Below are positions 46,741-57,356 of a stretch of 64,000 nt of DNA, piece after piece (position 1 is the stretch's first letter; each line of letters starts with the position of its first letter). A program made the position numbers and the translations under genes. Origin of the DNA: Fistulifera solaris (lineage: Eukaryota > Bacillariophyta > Bacillariophyceae > Naviculales > Stauroneidaceae); contig AP026123.1 of NCBI GenBank assembly GCA_030295235.1, positions 1,364,001 to 1,428,000 on the forward strand, read 5' to 3'. The notes under the pieces are model-generated. The model saw only the letters and a program-made list of their open reading frames with translations. It made no database searches and was not told the DNA's origin.

Positions 46741-49700
46741 TTAAAATGAAGGCGATCGCGTTCTTACTTTCTGACCGTTCGAATCCGAAAGCCGCAAGTT
46801 CCCACGTGCATGAGATCGAGCAGGTGAATCATTCGTCATTCTGAGTTTCACAGCACAAGCAGAGATTGAAATGACATTATACACTTGTGACTTGTATACC
46901 AGTCCACCGGACTCTGCTGGTACAGCGCGGTAGGCTGCGCAGGAAAGAAAACATTGAGACTAATTCATAAAAAGGCTGCAGAAGTGACACTACTCAAAAC
47001 GTACCTAGCATTGCATTGCCACCCAGTGCTGCAACATGGGCGCGGACGATAGCATTGCACTCAGTGACGAAACGGTTGAATTCTCTTGCTTCTAGGCCAC
47101 GTGATTCACGAATGAAATGGAAGCTTAGCAGACCGAGATACTCTGTGATTTCACCACCTTTGACGTAATGAAGTGGAGTAAGTTCGACTGGAACCTCCTC
47201 AACATTCATTAGCCACTCATTGCTATTAGCAACTGCCTGCCCTTTTCCACCATAGCTACCGCTCTCTCCAACCGAAATCGAAGTCAAAGGTGTCGCTGGA
47301 AGCGGTAACTTCGGAGCATTCGACAACTCCGCGATACTGTCTGTGCGGCTTCTGTGCAAAATCGGTGATAATCTGGGCAACAAAGACTTGGGAGATAGCC
47401 TTCCAGGAACACGAGGACTTAGGTCAATTTGCGCGACTGACGACAGAGCTGATGACCCCTGATCTGAAATGCTTCTTTTGTGAGTTTTCTCCGCAGCCAC
47501 GGTTCGGTGCAGCCTTCGCATTTCATCACTCAACTTATCGACTATAACCGTCGAGCGACAAAGCGCAATAAGCGGTTCTGTCTTGAAAAGCACTTCAATA
47601 CCTTCCTGAATATCCTTTTGAATTAATCTCATCTCAGAATCCTCTCTGCGCCTTACTTCTAGCTCATCTTGTCTGCTGTCATCGGAATCACCCCCTGTCA
47701 TATCTGTCTCGTTAATCTTTTGAGTCGCTTCAAAGCGTCGCTCGAGAATAAGTTTACCAGTGCAAAGAAGCTCGACTTGATCGTCCGGCGTGAGATTTAC
47801 TTGAGTACGGACGCCGCAAATGACAGCCGGGGCGAAATCCTTGATTCTATTGCACAGTTTCGAAAAAAGCTCTTGAAAAAGACTCGAGAAAAGAAGATTG
47901 CTCCTCGTGCCCCTAGTGGCGGGATTCCACTTGAATCGCAGCATGGCCATGACCATTTGTCCGTTGATTTCTTCAGACATTATACCGCCTGATCCCTTTC
48001 CAAACGCGGGAAGATGCGAAGTAGATGCGAGCGATATTCCCTCCGGCAGAGGTTTGTCCAACAAAACACTCAGAAAATCCTCATCTGTTTCGTCATCAAT
48101 CTCAAGCACAAACGGCATCTTGTCATCGCGATACAGCCTCCTCCTTCGCCTTCGACCCATACCATTACCATCATTTCCAAGTTTGGGATCAGCTTTATCG
48201 TCGTGCATGATTTCTTCGCGCAAGTCTTCGAAATCAGACACAACTGAACCTATTGATTTGATTCCGGTATCATCATGAGCAACAAGATCGCCGTAGTCTT
48301 CGAGATCAAGTTCTTGGTCGATCTCTAACACTTCCCTAGCTCCAGTATCAGTGACATTTTTAGTTACCGATTCGCCATCAGCATCATTATCCGTATCGCT
48401 TTCGCTTTGACTGGAAGAGGAGCTCGAAGATGATGTGCTCTCCGAATCAACGCTAGAGAAAGTGCCATCTTCTTCATTTTGCTCAAAAACACCTGGATCA
48501 GTCCTTTCCGATTGTTCAATTCGCAACTGTCGATCCTCAAAACTTCCGGATTGATCGAAAGCTACCGTTCCCAAGACCCGCTGTTGCTCATTTCCCTCAT
48601 CACCTTCCGATTTTCGTAATAAACGTCGAGATTTCTTTGCACTTTCTTTGCGACGCGAAAATTCGGCTCTCGCAGCAGCTCGACGTGCTTGCGCTTTTTT
48701 CAGCTTCAAAGCATGTCTCTTTCTAACACGTTCCGAATGTCGCGCAGCAGCTTCAATCAGGCGTTGCCGATTTCGGTTCGATACGACCTCAATCTGACGC
48801 TGTAACTTTACGACTTGATGATCCTCTTCATCTTGGACGGCAATGGTTCGCTTAATCTCCAGCGGCCTGGGCGCTGGCATTGCGGTACAATAAACCGCCG
48901 TTCCGGTTGCCGTAGACACAATCAATTGTCTGCCTACATCGACCTCAGTCTTCAAACTAAACACGGCATTTCTCCCTAATACCTTCAATTTCACCATGAG
49001 CTGCCGGGCGAGATCATACTCTAAAAAGGGAAGGGCTTCACTAACAGCCAAAGCGTCTGGTTCACCGGTTGCTTTAGGCCTTGATCGACAGACTCGTGCC
49101 TGAATAAAGACTCCTGTACCACGAATTGGTAAATTGCCAGGGGTTTCGACAGTCGAAAAAATGACCTCCGGTACCCACTTTTTACCACAATGGAGACACG
49201 GGACAAGCTTCAAGTTGGTGAATGGTGCGCGACGATGGGAGTAGGGGACATGAACAGCTGTACATGGCTTAGTTCGTCGTCTTCGTAGAGCCTTGACATG
49301 TGTGTCAGTGTTCATGTAGAAAGTGTTGCCATGGTAGCCCGGAGAAGTGGGAGAGCCCTGTTTGGTATCACTTTCATCGTCGCCAAATAAGGGCGGAACA
49401 GGAACGGATTTCGACATCCGTAGATTGCGTCTGGAGCTACGATCCATTACGGCTCGTCTCGATGACGGGCTCGAGGGTGCTTGCAATCCATCCGACAGTC
49501 CTTCGGACAAGCCAGTCATTTCAGATTGTTCCCCTTTGTCCTCACCGGACCGGGAGGTCCACAGCCTCGGCGCGGTCAGATCTGGAAGACCGCGAACGGT
49601 AGCGGCAGTACCTGTGATGGAAAGAATAGCGACATCATCATGAATGGTGGAAGCTTCCAAGTAACCAACAATGTGGGTACAGCAAAGAATCTTGGCATGG

Positions 49701-51040
49701 GCTCGAATTTCGTCACGGAGCTCTGTCCACCACGAGTCTCGTGTTTCCTGATCAGATAGTTTGGAAGCCAGATTTCCCAGATACTTTACTGAACGCGCTG
49801 TTACAAGACCTCCCAATCGGATTCGAACCGACGGATCAAAATCACGAAGCGTCAACAATTGCACCAGATCGTTGTCGGGATTATCGCGATGACGGGCCAC
49901 GGCTGCCAAGGTTGCTTCCGAAAGCCAGAATCGAGATGACTCCATTCCTCCATCAATAGATCTTTCGAACGTTTTCAAGTGATCGTCTTCATTGCGAGTG
50001 ATCTGATTGGAGGACGGAGATTTGTTGTTTGGTGATAAGCAGGACATTGCTCCAATTGTTCCGATGGACGCGGACGCCTTGGTCGGCTGTTTCCTTCGTC
50101 TTTGTAGCAACACGGCAGTTCCGTACGTACGCGCCACAATACCCGAATCGCCTTCCACATCAAAGTTTTGAAAGTACCCAATGACAGCATTAGCACCCAT
50201 TTCTTGCACGGTCTTACACATGCGACGACGAACCGAAGCATCCAACAAATAAAGAAGCGTTTGCCGCGTTTCATGACTCTCGCGGGCGCGACGAAAATTA
50301 TCACTCCATTCAAATTCGGGATCATCCGCCACTACCAGCTCCTCGACGAAGCCAAAGACGTGAGCCACTTCGAACCCACTCGCCGGATCGATGCGCGAAA
50401 AGGGAAGCAGTCGGACTCCCGCGGACGAATCGCGAAAGGGGTTGACGTCGCCAATGAACGTCAACTTGACAGAAAGCAGCAGCTCTCCTCGAACTCCGGT
50501 TAATGTGTCATACAAAGGAAACCATCCATCAATACCTCCTCCTTGATCGGCGTCATTGTCATTTTCTTCGCTCCGTCCCGACTCGGCTGTCAGTAACGGA
50601 TTCAGATCGACATAGACAATGCCGATACTCGGATCGGTCGTCCGCGAAGTAGAAGAAATGGGCGAAGCCAATGACGCAGCCTGTTCCGCATCGCATACTT
50701 TAAAAACTAGCGGCTCATCTTGCAATAAAGTATCATCGGAGACGTCGAAACGAAATTCTTCATTCCAAACGGGCGCACACGTATTGCGACAGACTTTGGT
50801 TTTTGCCGTGTATCCCGACGATGATGATGCGGAAGAATATGTGCGACTCGAATACGTGGCTTTTCGTACCATTTGCTCTTCTTCCGATAGAGCAATGGAA
50901 AAGGCATGCCCGCCCAAGGTAACAATCACGTACGGATCGGGACTGGGCGATCCTTGCAAAAGAGCTGTTCCGGTGCGAGAAGATTCTGGAGGAGGCAAAT
51001 TGCGAGCGCCCTTGACGCGGACTTTGACAGTGGAAGGCAT
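46741..51040 (-). CDS. C2CD5: C2CD5-like C2-domain protein
   Basis: Exon 1 (47005-51040) is a 4-kb open frame with no break. Without splicing it would stop at 46994 shortly after [16 protein letters not shown] intron (46935-47004, 70 bp) instead joins to exon 2 (46741-46934), which continues [20 protein letters not shown], typical of the family's C-terminal region; total 1,409 residues. The N-terminal C2 domain has [12 protein letters not shown] and [15 protein letters not shown]. Next are conserved repeats such as [20 protein letters not shown] and [15 protein letters not shown], which match C2CD5/CDP138. A long acidic, Ser-rich disordered region lies in the middle. The animal protein is a Ca2+- and lipid-binding factor in vesicle exocytosis. 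In diatoms the cargo is unknown. Confidence 0.85.
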
Positions 51041-51454
51041 GACTGATTAAAATTTATAGGAGAAATGGCGAAACACGCACAAAAGGTATGAAAAAGAAGG
51101 ATAGCAAGACAACGCAATGGGTTTTGCTGCGCATCTTTTTTGTCGTTGACAGCTGCGGAAAGCGGCATTCGCAGATCAGAGATAAGGGTAAAATAATTGT
51201 ATTCGGGACTCCAGGCCGGTCGTGAAAAAGTAATATACACTTTAGGACTATAGTGAACAGGCAAAGCCAAGATGCGCAAGGAACAGGGAACACTGCCGAC
51301 AGACAAACGTCTTCCATTGCAAGCCAAGGAAAAACAACGAAATGCACCGCACGACCGCAATTTTGTTTTCGTTGCGCTTCTCGACAGAACAATAACATAA
51401 GAAGCACGAAACAGAACTTCGTAGACTTAGCTAAAGACACAATATACACGCTTC

Positions 51455-52833
51455 ATGATGGAACTGGATTCGCAACTAGCCTCCACAACAGCACCCGGCA
51501 AACTGTTTGCCAGCCGGGAAGAACTCGCGGCGCATTACAAGTCCGATTGGCACAAGTACAATCTCAAGCGACGAGAAGCCGGCCTTCCGATGCTGTTGGA
51601 GCCCGATTTTCAAGCACGTCTGGACGCGGCCTTGGCGTTGCGTCAAGAGAAAGAGACCGGGACGAGTCATTTGAAGAAGGAGAGTAAAAAGCATTTTAAG
51701 AAGAAAAGGAACGGTATTTCGCAGGTATCGCAAGCGTCGGCGTACGACCGGATGACGAAAGAAACAGAAACTCCGACGACTGATTCCGTAGACGTTGAAC
51801 CAACAGCTGAGAATTCATATCCTACTACAGAAGAACCTGCAGCACCAGAGGCGATTGAAATTGAGCCGCGACAATGTTTATTTGATCGACACATGTCTGT
51901 ATCTGTACAAGCCAATGTGGAACGCATGCAACGGAAATACGGCTTTTCATTCCCGATGCCGAGTATTTGACGGATCTGACGGGTCTAGTCGGGTATTGTC
52001 ACGAAAAGATCAAGCTGGGTCATGTGTGTTTGTACTGTCAAAAGGTCTTTACGACATGGCAAGGATGTCAAAAGCACATGATATCCAAACGCCACACCAA
52101 GTTGCGATACGAACCTGACATTGATTTAGAAGAGTTTGCGGTCTTTTATGATTTCGCGGAAGCTGATGCCGAGTACTTGGGTCGTCCATCATCCGAAAAG
52201 AAAACGGTTGACGCTGAGATGGAAGAAGTGTCTGGTGACGACGAGGATTGGGAAGACATCTCGGATGACGAAGTTGCAGCGATGGACGTGGAAGATGATG
52301 ACCACGATAATGAAGTGATGGACAATGATTTTGATGAAGCCATTGCGAGAATGGGATTTGACGTGACAGCATTGGGCGAACTGGTTCTGCCGGATGGTCG
52401 TATTATAGGCCACAGATTATACCGACGATACTACAAACAACGTGCGCCACGAACGAACACAAGCAACGAAGCAGTGAATGCGGCCCGCTTGGCAGCTAGT
52501 GAACGTCTCTATAGAGGTAAAGTGTACCGTATCGGGTACCAGGGCGACCGTAATAGCTCTAATGATCCTTCGAGCGGCATGACGGCGTTGATGAAAGCCG
52601 GCATAGCTCCAGGCATGGCCGCAGGGCGGGCTGGAAAAGGTCTTTTGGTCAAGAGCGGTGGCTCCTTCACAGCAATGTCGATTTATCGTTATCAAGCAGC
52701 CATGCGGAAGCAGCGAAAAGGCGATGTAAAGGGGCTGAATTTGTACAATCGCACAAGTCTGAATATGAACCGCATGGACAAAAAACACAATCGCTTGATG
52801 AACGGAGTAAGTGTAGCGCATGCGAAAAGATAA
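51455..52833 (+). CDS. ZNF622: Pre-60S factor REI1/ZNF622 homologue
   Basis: The start at 51455 gives MMELDSQLASTTAPGKLFAS, then EELAAHYKSDWHKYNLKRRE, which is the first REI1 zinc-finger helix and the characteristic SDWHxYNLKR signature. The second finger is CLYCQKVFTTWQGCQKHMIS with RH. The C-terminal half (GELVLPDGRIIGHRLYRRYY, then RYQAAMRKQRKG) matches the family. A one-base frame change at a CCC run near 51953 separates the halves; corrected length is 459 residues. REI1 acts in the cytosol in late 60S maturation and recycling of shuttling factors. The first finger lacks its CxxC pair, which is unusual. Acidic insert (EEVSGDDEDWEDISDDEV) is expected. The gene is divergent from C2CD5. Confidence 0.88.
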
Positions 52834-52963
52834 ATATTACAATTTAATTGAAAGTGTAGTTTTGCTGGATTAGACCCTCTGGTTCTTGGTGAAACAAAAA
52901 TTGAAAGTTGCGACCCACGTTCTCCGAAACAGTGATAATTGAGGCACATTGAGATCAAAACAG

Positions 52964-54070
52964 CTATTGCATCTGTGGTGGTATCTGCTGTTCCGTCATT
53001 TCGACTGCCACATCTTCACCATTGTGATCGTGCTCTAAAGTATTACTGTCGGGGCTCACAACGCTTACCTGTGTCCATCGGTAGCGTGTTAACCGTGTCC
53101 ACAAGTAATGCAGCACATTTCTCGAAATGATGGTCCCATTCGCTCGTTCTGTTTCTATTATATGCTCCAGAACATCATACTTACACAGTGGGCACATGGA
53201 CTGACGTTCCGTAAGCCATGGTACGATGCATTCGGTATGATACTGATGTTGGCATGGTAAGCAAGTCCAGGGAGTCGATTGGTCATCATCAAAACAAATC
53301 GCACATTGCTCTACTACCGCGCGTTCGGTCGGTTGCGGCAGTGCCAGCACTTGCTCTTCCGTCAACTTGGCTCCTGCAGCATTAAAAACAATTCTTCCGT
53401 CAGCTTGTACATGACCACGAGCCCCCATCAAAATCATTGCACAAGCACTCAAACTGATCAGCATAAAGAACAATCCCAACGTAGTGACCATCATTTCCTG
53501 CAAATCCGCAGTAGTAATCAATCCTGGTGGAGGTTTCGAATCCATGCGAATGACCGGCCCTCCTTGAGACAGTATTTCCTTCGGTTGTGACGCCAAATAC
53601 GACCTCAGCGATCGACCCGCATGGTGAGTAATCGACAAGAGAACCAAGCGGGAGTCCCCGTACTCGGTAAACATGGGCATCAACGTGTCTTCACCATCCA
53701 GTTCATAATTGTATACAATCAAGAATTTGACAGCCGCCCCCATGGATTCCGCCACGGCGGCTTTGCGCGCAAACGGACAATTGCCTCGCGACGCGAGCAT
53801 GACGACCGCGTCGGCCGGAAGAACCGTCGTATTTGAAATCCGAATCGCTTTCGGTTCAATAAAGGAAGTCGCATTGCTGTCAAAATTGTCACACAGATAC
53901 GGATTTTCGGGAAGAAATTGCAAGCGCGCGTTGTATACTTTGTTGTCATTCATGTAGCGACCGAACAAGGCCGGAAGACTCGGAAGTGTTTCATTGGCAA
54001 AGTAAATCGTAGCGTGTGCGGTCGGCAGCAGCCACAGTGATAAGCAGGTAAACAAGAAAGAGGATAACAT
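52964..54070 (-). CDS. PA-TM-RING E3 ubiquitin ligase
   Basis: The single-exon ORF of 368 residues has a signal peptide (MLSSFLFTCLSLWLLPTAHA), a protease-associated domain (VVMLASRGNCPFARKAAVAE, then GAAVKFLIVYNYE), a membrane helix (VTTLGLFFMLISLSACAMIL) and a RING-H2 domain. The RING reads CAICFDDDQSTPWTCLPCQH, then QYHTECIVPWLTERQSMCPL and C, giving a C3H2C3 ligand set. PA-TM-RING proteins sit in endosomal, vacuolar or Golgi membranes with PA lumenal and RING cytosolic and ubiquitinate membrane cargo or sort vacuolar proteins. Two N-glycosylation sequons in the lumenal part fit. The C-terminal 90 residues are charged and unstructured. It ends tail-to-tail with REI1. Confidence 0.92.
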   Translation of the reverse strand: MLSSFLFTCLSLWLLPTAHATIYFANETLPSLPALFGRYMNDNKVYNARLQFLPENPYLCDNFDSNATSFIEPKAIRISNTTVLPADAVVMLASRGNCPFARKAAVAESMGAAVKFLIVYNYELDGEDTLMPMFTEYGDSRLVLLSITHHAGRSLRSYLASQPKEILSQGGPVIRMDSKPPPGLITTADLQEMMVTTLGLFFMLISLSACAMILMGARGHVQADGRIVFNAAGAKLTEEQVLALPQPTERAVVEQCAICFDDDQSTPWTCLPCQHQYHTECIVPWLTERQSMCPLCKYDVLEHIIETERANGTIISRNVLHYLWTRLTRYRWTQVSVVSPDSNTLEHDHNGEDVAVEMTEQQIPPQMQ

Positions 54071-54204
54071 GGTCCTTCGATGAGTAGAAAGAGGAAAGAA
54101 GCAATGCTTATTTGATGAACATGGGTTCGACGGAACTGGCAGCAGAATAATGTCAAAAGCTAATACACATGTTCTTCACGAGGCGCGACTCCTCACTGCT
54201 CCTC

Positions 54205-54388
54205 AGGGCCATTTCTAACCGGAATGTTCGCAATTCGTAATTTCGTATTCGCGCGGTCGCGCACGTTTCCATTTTGCCCAAACGAGAGGGAAATAAGAAA
54301 ATACGAAAGTTCTCGTCTGTCATTTTCTCCGGATACGAACGCGAAATGCGAAAATACGAATACGAAACTTCCGGTTAGAAATGGCCCT
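54205..54388. mobile_element. Short non-autonomous DNA transposon (MITE), hAT-like ends
   Basis: A 184-bp element is bounded by perfect 20-bp inverted ends: AGGGCCATTTCTAACCGGAA on the left and its exact reverse complement on the right. More partial inverted symmetry lies inside (AATTTCGTATTCGCGCG near the left; CGCGAAATGCG and AATACGAATACG near the right), so the whole can fold. A left base C before the TIR gives CAGGG, like hAT ends, but the right side has CCCTC. Flanking 8-mers TGCTCCTC and CACTCCTC agree at 6 of 8 positions, a weak target duplication. It has no coding capacity. Confidence 0.8.
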
Positions 54389-54848
54389 CACTCCTCACTC
54401 CTCCTCTCGTTTCTGTCTACGTGGGGTTACGTACATTTTAGTACTAGCTATAGAGGCCATAGCGCGGAAGCCGAGCGGCGACAGGAGCACTTGCAATCGA
54501 TGCGATTATTCCTACATTAGCACCATCAACAAGGTCAGCAATGAAATTCATTCATTACCTAATCTAGTGCTTCGAGCTTCGATGAGTTGGAACAGTGCCT
54601 GCACAGCGTCTTCAATGAAGCGAAAAAGTCGCTGCAGTACGGGACTGAATGTATTTTGAGTCACAAGAAATGTCTTCTACACGTAATTACAGAGTAGTTG
54701 ATTACCACTGCGATTTGAACGAGTTTCGGAAAAAAATGCGGCGCATTTAAAAAAAAAAAAATAACGAAAAGAGGCGACTGACTCTCACCTGGTATCATTA
54801 TTCAACTCAGTTCATCTTACATCAATTTGTAATAGTTACAACAGGAAA

Positions 54849-55595
54849 ATGTCTACCAAGAAAAGACCAGGAGTGCAGGCAGGCATGGAATTGGCGGCGC
54901 AGCCTGACAACGTGGAACTGTGGCTCGCTACGGAAAAGAAACTAGCCGATTTGCCCATACCGAAATTGCCGGAACTCGAGAAGAAGTTAAAGTCTTTTTC
55001 GAAGAAGGAAAATCTCACCTTGAGCGATCTAGATACGATTGTTAGTTGGAAATTTACCGTGGGAAAAGCTCGTCCTTCGATTCGCAAACTAGTGCAGTCC
55101 AATCCGGAGGAGGAAGTTTATACCTTCACAGATAAAGCCATCCGCATGGCCAGAATTACTCGCGCAACAGACAGTGATAAGAGAATTAGTGAGTGTTTGG
55201 AAGAACTGGAGAAACTAAGTGGTATAGGACCGGCGACAGCGAGCGCCGTGCTGACCCTCTTCAATCCTTCGGTCTTTTGTTTCATGTACGACGAAGTCAT
55301 TGATTGTTTCATGCCCCAGCGAGATTATAAACGATCCACGTATCTTTCCGTCCGAAAAGAGTGTGAACGAATTGCCAATGCTCTCAATGCGGCCAGCTCT
55401 TCGTCGTCTTGGACGCCGGCTCGTGTTGCTACCGTATTGTGGACGGCCTGTCGAGACTGCGCCATCCATGGAACTAGCTCAAAGCAGCCAGCTGCGGGTG
55501 ACAATACACAGGAAGATAAGAAGCCACCCGCCAGTCAACGTAAAACTGCCGAAACGAAAGAATCCGCTACCCGCCCCAAACGACAAAAACGATGA
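54849..55595 (+). CDS. HhH-motif protein of the DNA-glycosylase-like fold, unknown function
   Basis: The 248-residue ORF starts MSTKKRPGVQAGMELAAQ. It contains a strong helix-hairpin-helix motif LSGIGPATASAVLTLFNP followed by VFCFMYDEVIDCFMP, which is the pattern seen in a conserved eukaryotic family of glycosylase-like proteins (GVGPATAS...PFFSDE). Whether it has glycosylase activity is not known; the HhH is typical for non-specific DNA backbone contact. The C-terminus is basic and Lys/Arg-rich (KTAETKESATRPKRQKR), suggesting nuclear location. It is single exon. It is convergent with the ASCC2 gene, 26 bp downstream. Confidence 0.7.
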   Translation: MSTKKRPGVQAGMELAAQPDNVELWLATEKKLADLPIPKLPELEKKLKSFSKKENLTLSDLDTIVSWKFTVGKARPSIRKLVQSNPEEEVYTFTDKAIRMARITRATDSDKRISECLEELEKLSGIGPATASAVLTLFNPSVFCFMYDEVIDCFMPQRDYKRSTYLSVRKECERIANALNAASSSSSWTPARVATVLWTACRDCAIHGTSSKQPAAGDNTQEDKKPPASQRKTAETKESATRPKRQKR

Positions 55596-55621
55596 ATCGG
55601 CTATAAAAAACAAACTAAAAG

Positions 55622-57097
55622 TTAGGCCATTCGCTTCGCCGCGGCATTCTTTTGTTTTTCCCGTCGATTCGCCAGCTTTCGCTCTTTGGCTCTTTGGTTC
55701 CCTTTACTCCGATTGTCATTCGCATTGCCGTTGCTGGAAGACTCGGCATTCGTTGAGCCTTCGGTAGGCGCATCCTTCTTATTAGATCCACGGCCGCCTC
55801 TCCCACCGCGACCCCCTCGCCCCGCGTTCGGAATTCTCCCACCCTTTAATTTGTCCGCACCTCGATACATCTTTCCATTCTCAACAGAAGCATCTTCTTG
55901 CGCTACTTTTTTATTCGACGAAAGACGCTGTGTATGATTGGTGTTGCGATCGTCTTCCCAAAAAGCCTGTTCTTCCACAATACCCTTCAATACCCGGTTA
56001 TACGTCCGCACCGCATCATAATTATCGTACAGGCCTTCATCGGACGCTCTTCGATTCCCTTCTGTCTCATCGTACTGATCATCGTAGTCATCATTGTATT
56101 CATCATGGGCACCCTGTCGCATCACCATATCCAACATGTATGCTTCTTCTTCTTGTTGTCTCTGTGCTGCCAGCAATGCAGCCTTGGCAATTTGTTTCGC
56201 TTCTTCTTCTTCGGTCTCCTTGTTTCGTCCTTCGATGCGCCGCCGTGGCAATTTCCGATCGTATAGCCGCAACGCTGGCGGAAGATGATCCATGTCAATG
56301 AGGGCTGCAACCGTTTGCTCTACATCTCCCTTGTAGTACGACAAACACAATTCGACAAATCCTTCTCCCAGACCTGGTACTACTTGTAGTACTTGGTGGA
56401 TACGACGTTGCAACTCAACGCCCGGTTCGACGACGACGGGGGTGGATTGTTGGTTTTCTATTGACGAAGGAGACATCTGTGCGACCTTTGCAACATCTTC
56501 GATCGGTTGCCACAATAGTTGCAAATAGTCGACATGATCCGGATGCTTTTGAAGCAGAGTTTGTTGCCATCCGGGTTCATGATCTTGAAACCAATCGATG
56601 ACATCATTCCAGATAGGATCTTCGTGTAATTGATGTAAGAGAGGCAAATATTCTTCCCATGATAATTGATGTTTGAGTAAGAAAAGAGCCAGTATTTGTA
56701 CAATATTTGTGTCATTCGAGCGACGATGTGTCGTTTGCAATGTGGTCAGTTGCTCTGAAGTGAGATCCGGAACACGAGGTGCCAAATGATAAATTTCCGC
56801 TACGGCTTCCAAGCATTCCTCTCGGTTGCTATCATTCGTTTCTAAAACATGAAATAGTCCATCGCGCAGTGGCTCGACGATATGAGAATCTGGTATCACG
56901 TTTAAGAGCTGGCGCAGTGACGAGCGTACGGTCGTCCCCTCATCGAGTTTGGCCAGTAACTTTCCGATTTGATAAATCTGCAGTGCCGTCGGCCAGGGGG
57001 ACGACGACTCGCTGTTGCTGTTCCATGTAACAAGAGTGTTTTGAACACAAGCCAATAAATCAGCTGGAATATCACGTGGTGTCGCAGAACTTGTCAT
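55622..57097 (-). CDS. ASCC2: CUE-domain protein, ASCC2/Cue3-like
   Basis: The single-exon ORF of 491 residues has a CUE domain in the middle (RRIHQVLQVVPGLGEGFVEL, then YYKGDVEQTVAALIDMDHLPP), followed by ALRLYDRKLPRRR. This is the ASCC2/Cue3 pattern, where the CUE domain binds ubiquitin and recruits the helicase complex. The N-terminal 220 residues are helical. The C-terminal tail is disordered with RGG-type repeats (GRGGRGGRGGRG) and a basic end (RAKERKLANRREKQKNAA), as expected for an RNA- or ribosome-associated factor. ASCC/RQT acts in resolving stalled ribosomes and alkylation damage. The assignment is by the CUE region and tail; N-terminal domain similarity is weaker. Confidence 0.7.
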   Translation of the reverse strand: MTSSATPRDIPADLLACVQNTLVTWNSNSESSSPWPTALQIYQIGKLLAKLDEGTTVRSSLRQLLNVIPDSHIVEPLRDGLFHVLETNDSNREECLEAVAEIYHLAPRVPDLTSEQLTTLQTTHRRSNDTNIVQILALFLLKHQLSWEEYLPLLHQLHEDPIWNDVIDWFQDHEPGWQQTLLQKHPDHVDYLQLLWQPIEDVAKVAQMSPSSIENQQSTPVVVEPGVELQRRIHQVLQVVPGLGEGFVELCLSYYKGDVEQTVAALIDMDHLPPALRLYDRKLPRRRIEGRNKETEEEEAKQIAKAALLAAQRQQEEEAYMLDMVMRQGAHDEYNDDYDDQYDETEGNRRASDEGLYDNYDAVRTYNRVLKGIVEEQAFWEDDRNTNHTQRLSSNKKVAQEDASVENGKMYRGADKLKGGRIPNAGRGGRGGRGGRGSNKKDAPTEGSTNAESSSNGNANDNRSKGNQRAKERKLANRREKQKNAAAKRMA

Positions 57098-57202
57098 ATT
57101 AAAGACTCTGTTTGTTGTTGCTGGTTGTTGTTATTGTTGCAAACGGATTTTGTTGATTTTTCCGAGAAACACAGAAAAATCTGGAATAATCCATCGCCCT
57201 TC

Positions 57203-57356
57203 AGTCTACCGTAGACTTTAAGGTCCTTACCGGACTGCGCCCAGACTGCGCGCCGGACTGTTGAGTCTGCGCCGGACTACGCGAGTCTGCACCGGACAGC
57301 GCGTCGGACTGTTGATGAGAGTCTGCGCCGGACTATGCGAGTCTGCACCGGACTTA
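57203..57356. repeat. Imperfect GAGTCTGC-CCGGACT repeat cluster
   Basis: GAGTCTGCGCCGGACTA followed by a GCGAGTCTGCACCGGAC block occurs twice (about 57263 and 57319), with further partial copies (CCGGACTGCGCC, GCGCGCCGGACTGTTGA). The words AGTC/GACT give internal inversion symmetry. A separate short palindrome, GTCTACCGTAGAC, lies near 57204. It sits in the gap upstream of the ASCC2 gene start and has no ORF. Confidence 0.75.

Noticed and set aside
54460-54695. Possible small gene (open frame containing FDELEQCLHSVFNEAKKSLQ then stop near 54695)
   Set aside because: The 40-residue tail looks coding, but no start or acceptable intron (only a ~34-bp one) joins it to an upstream exon.
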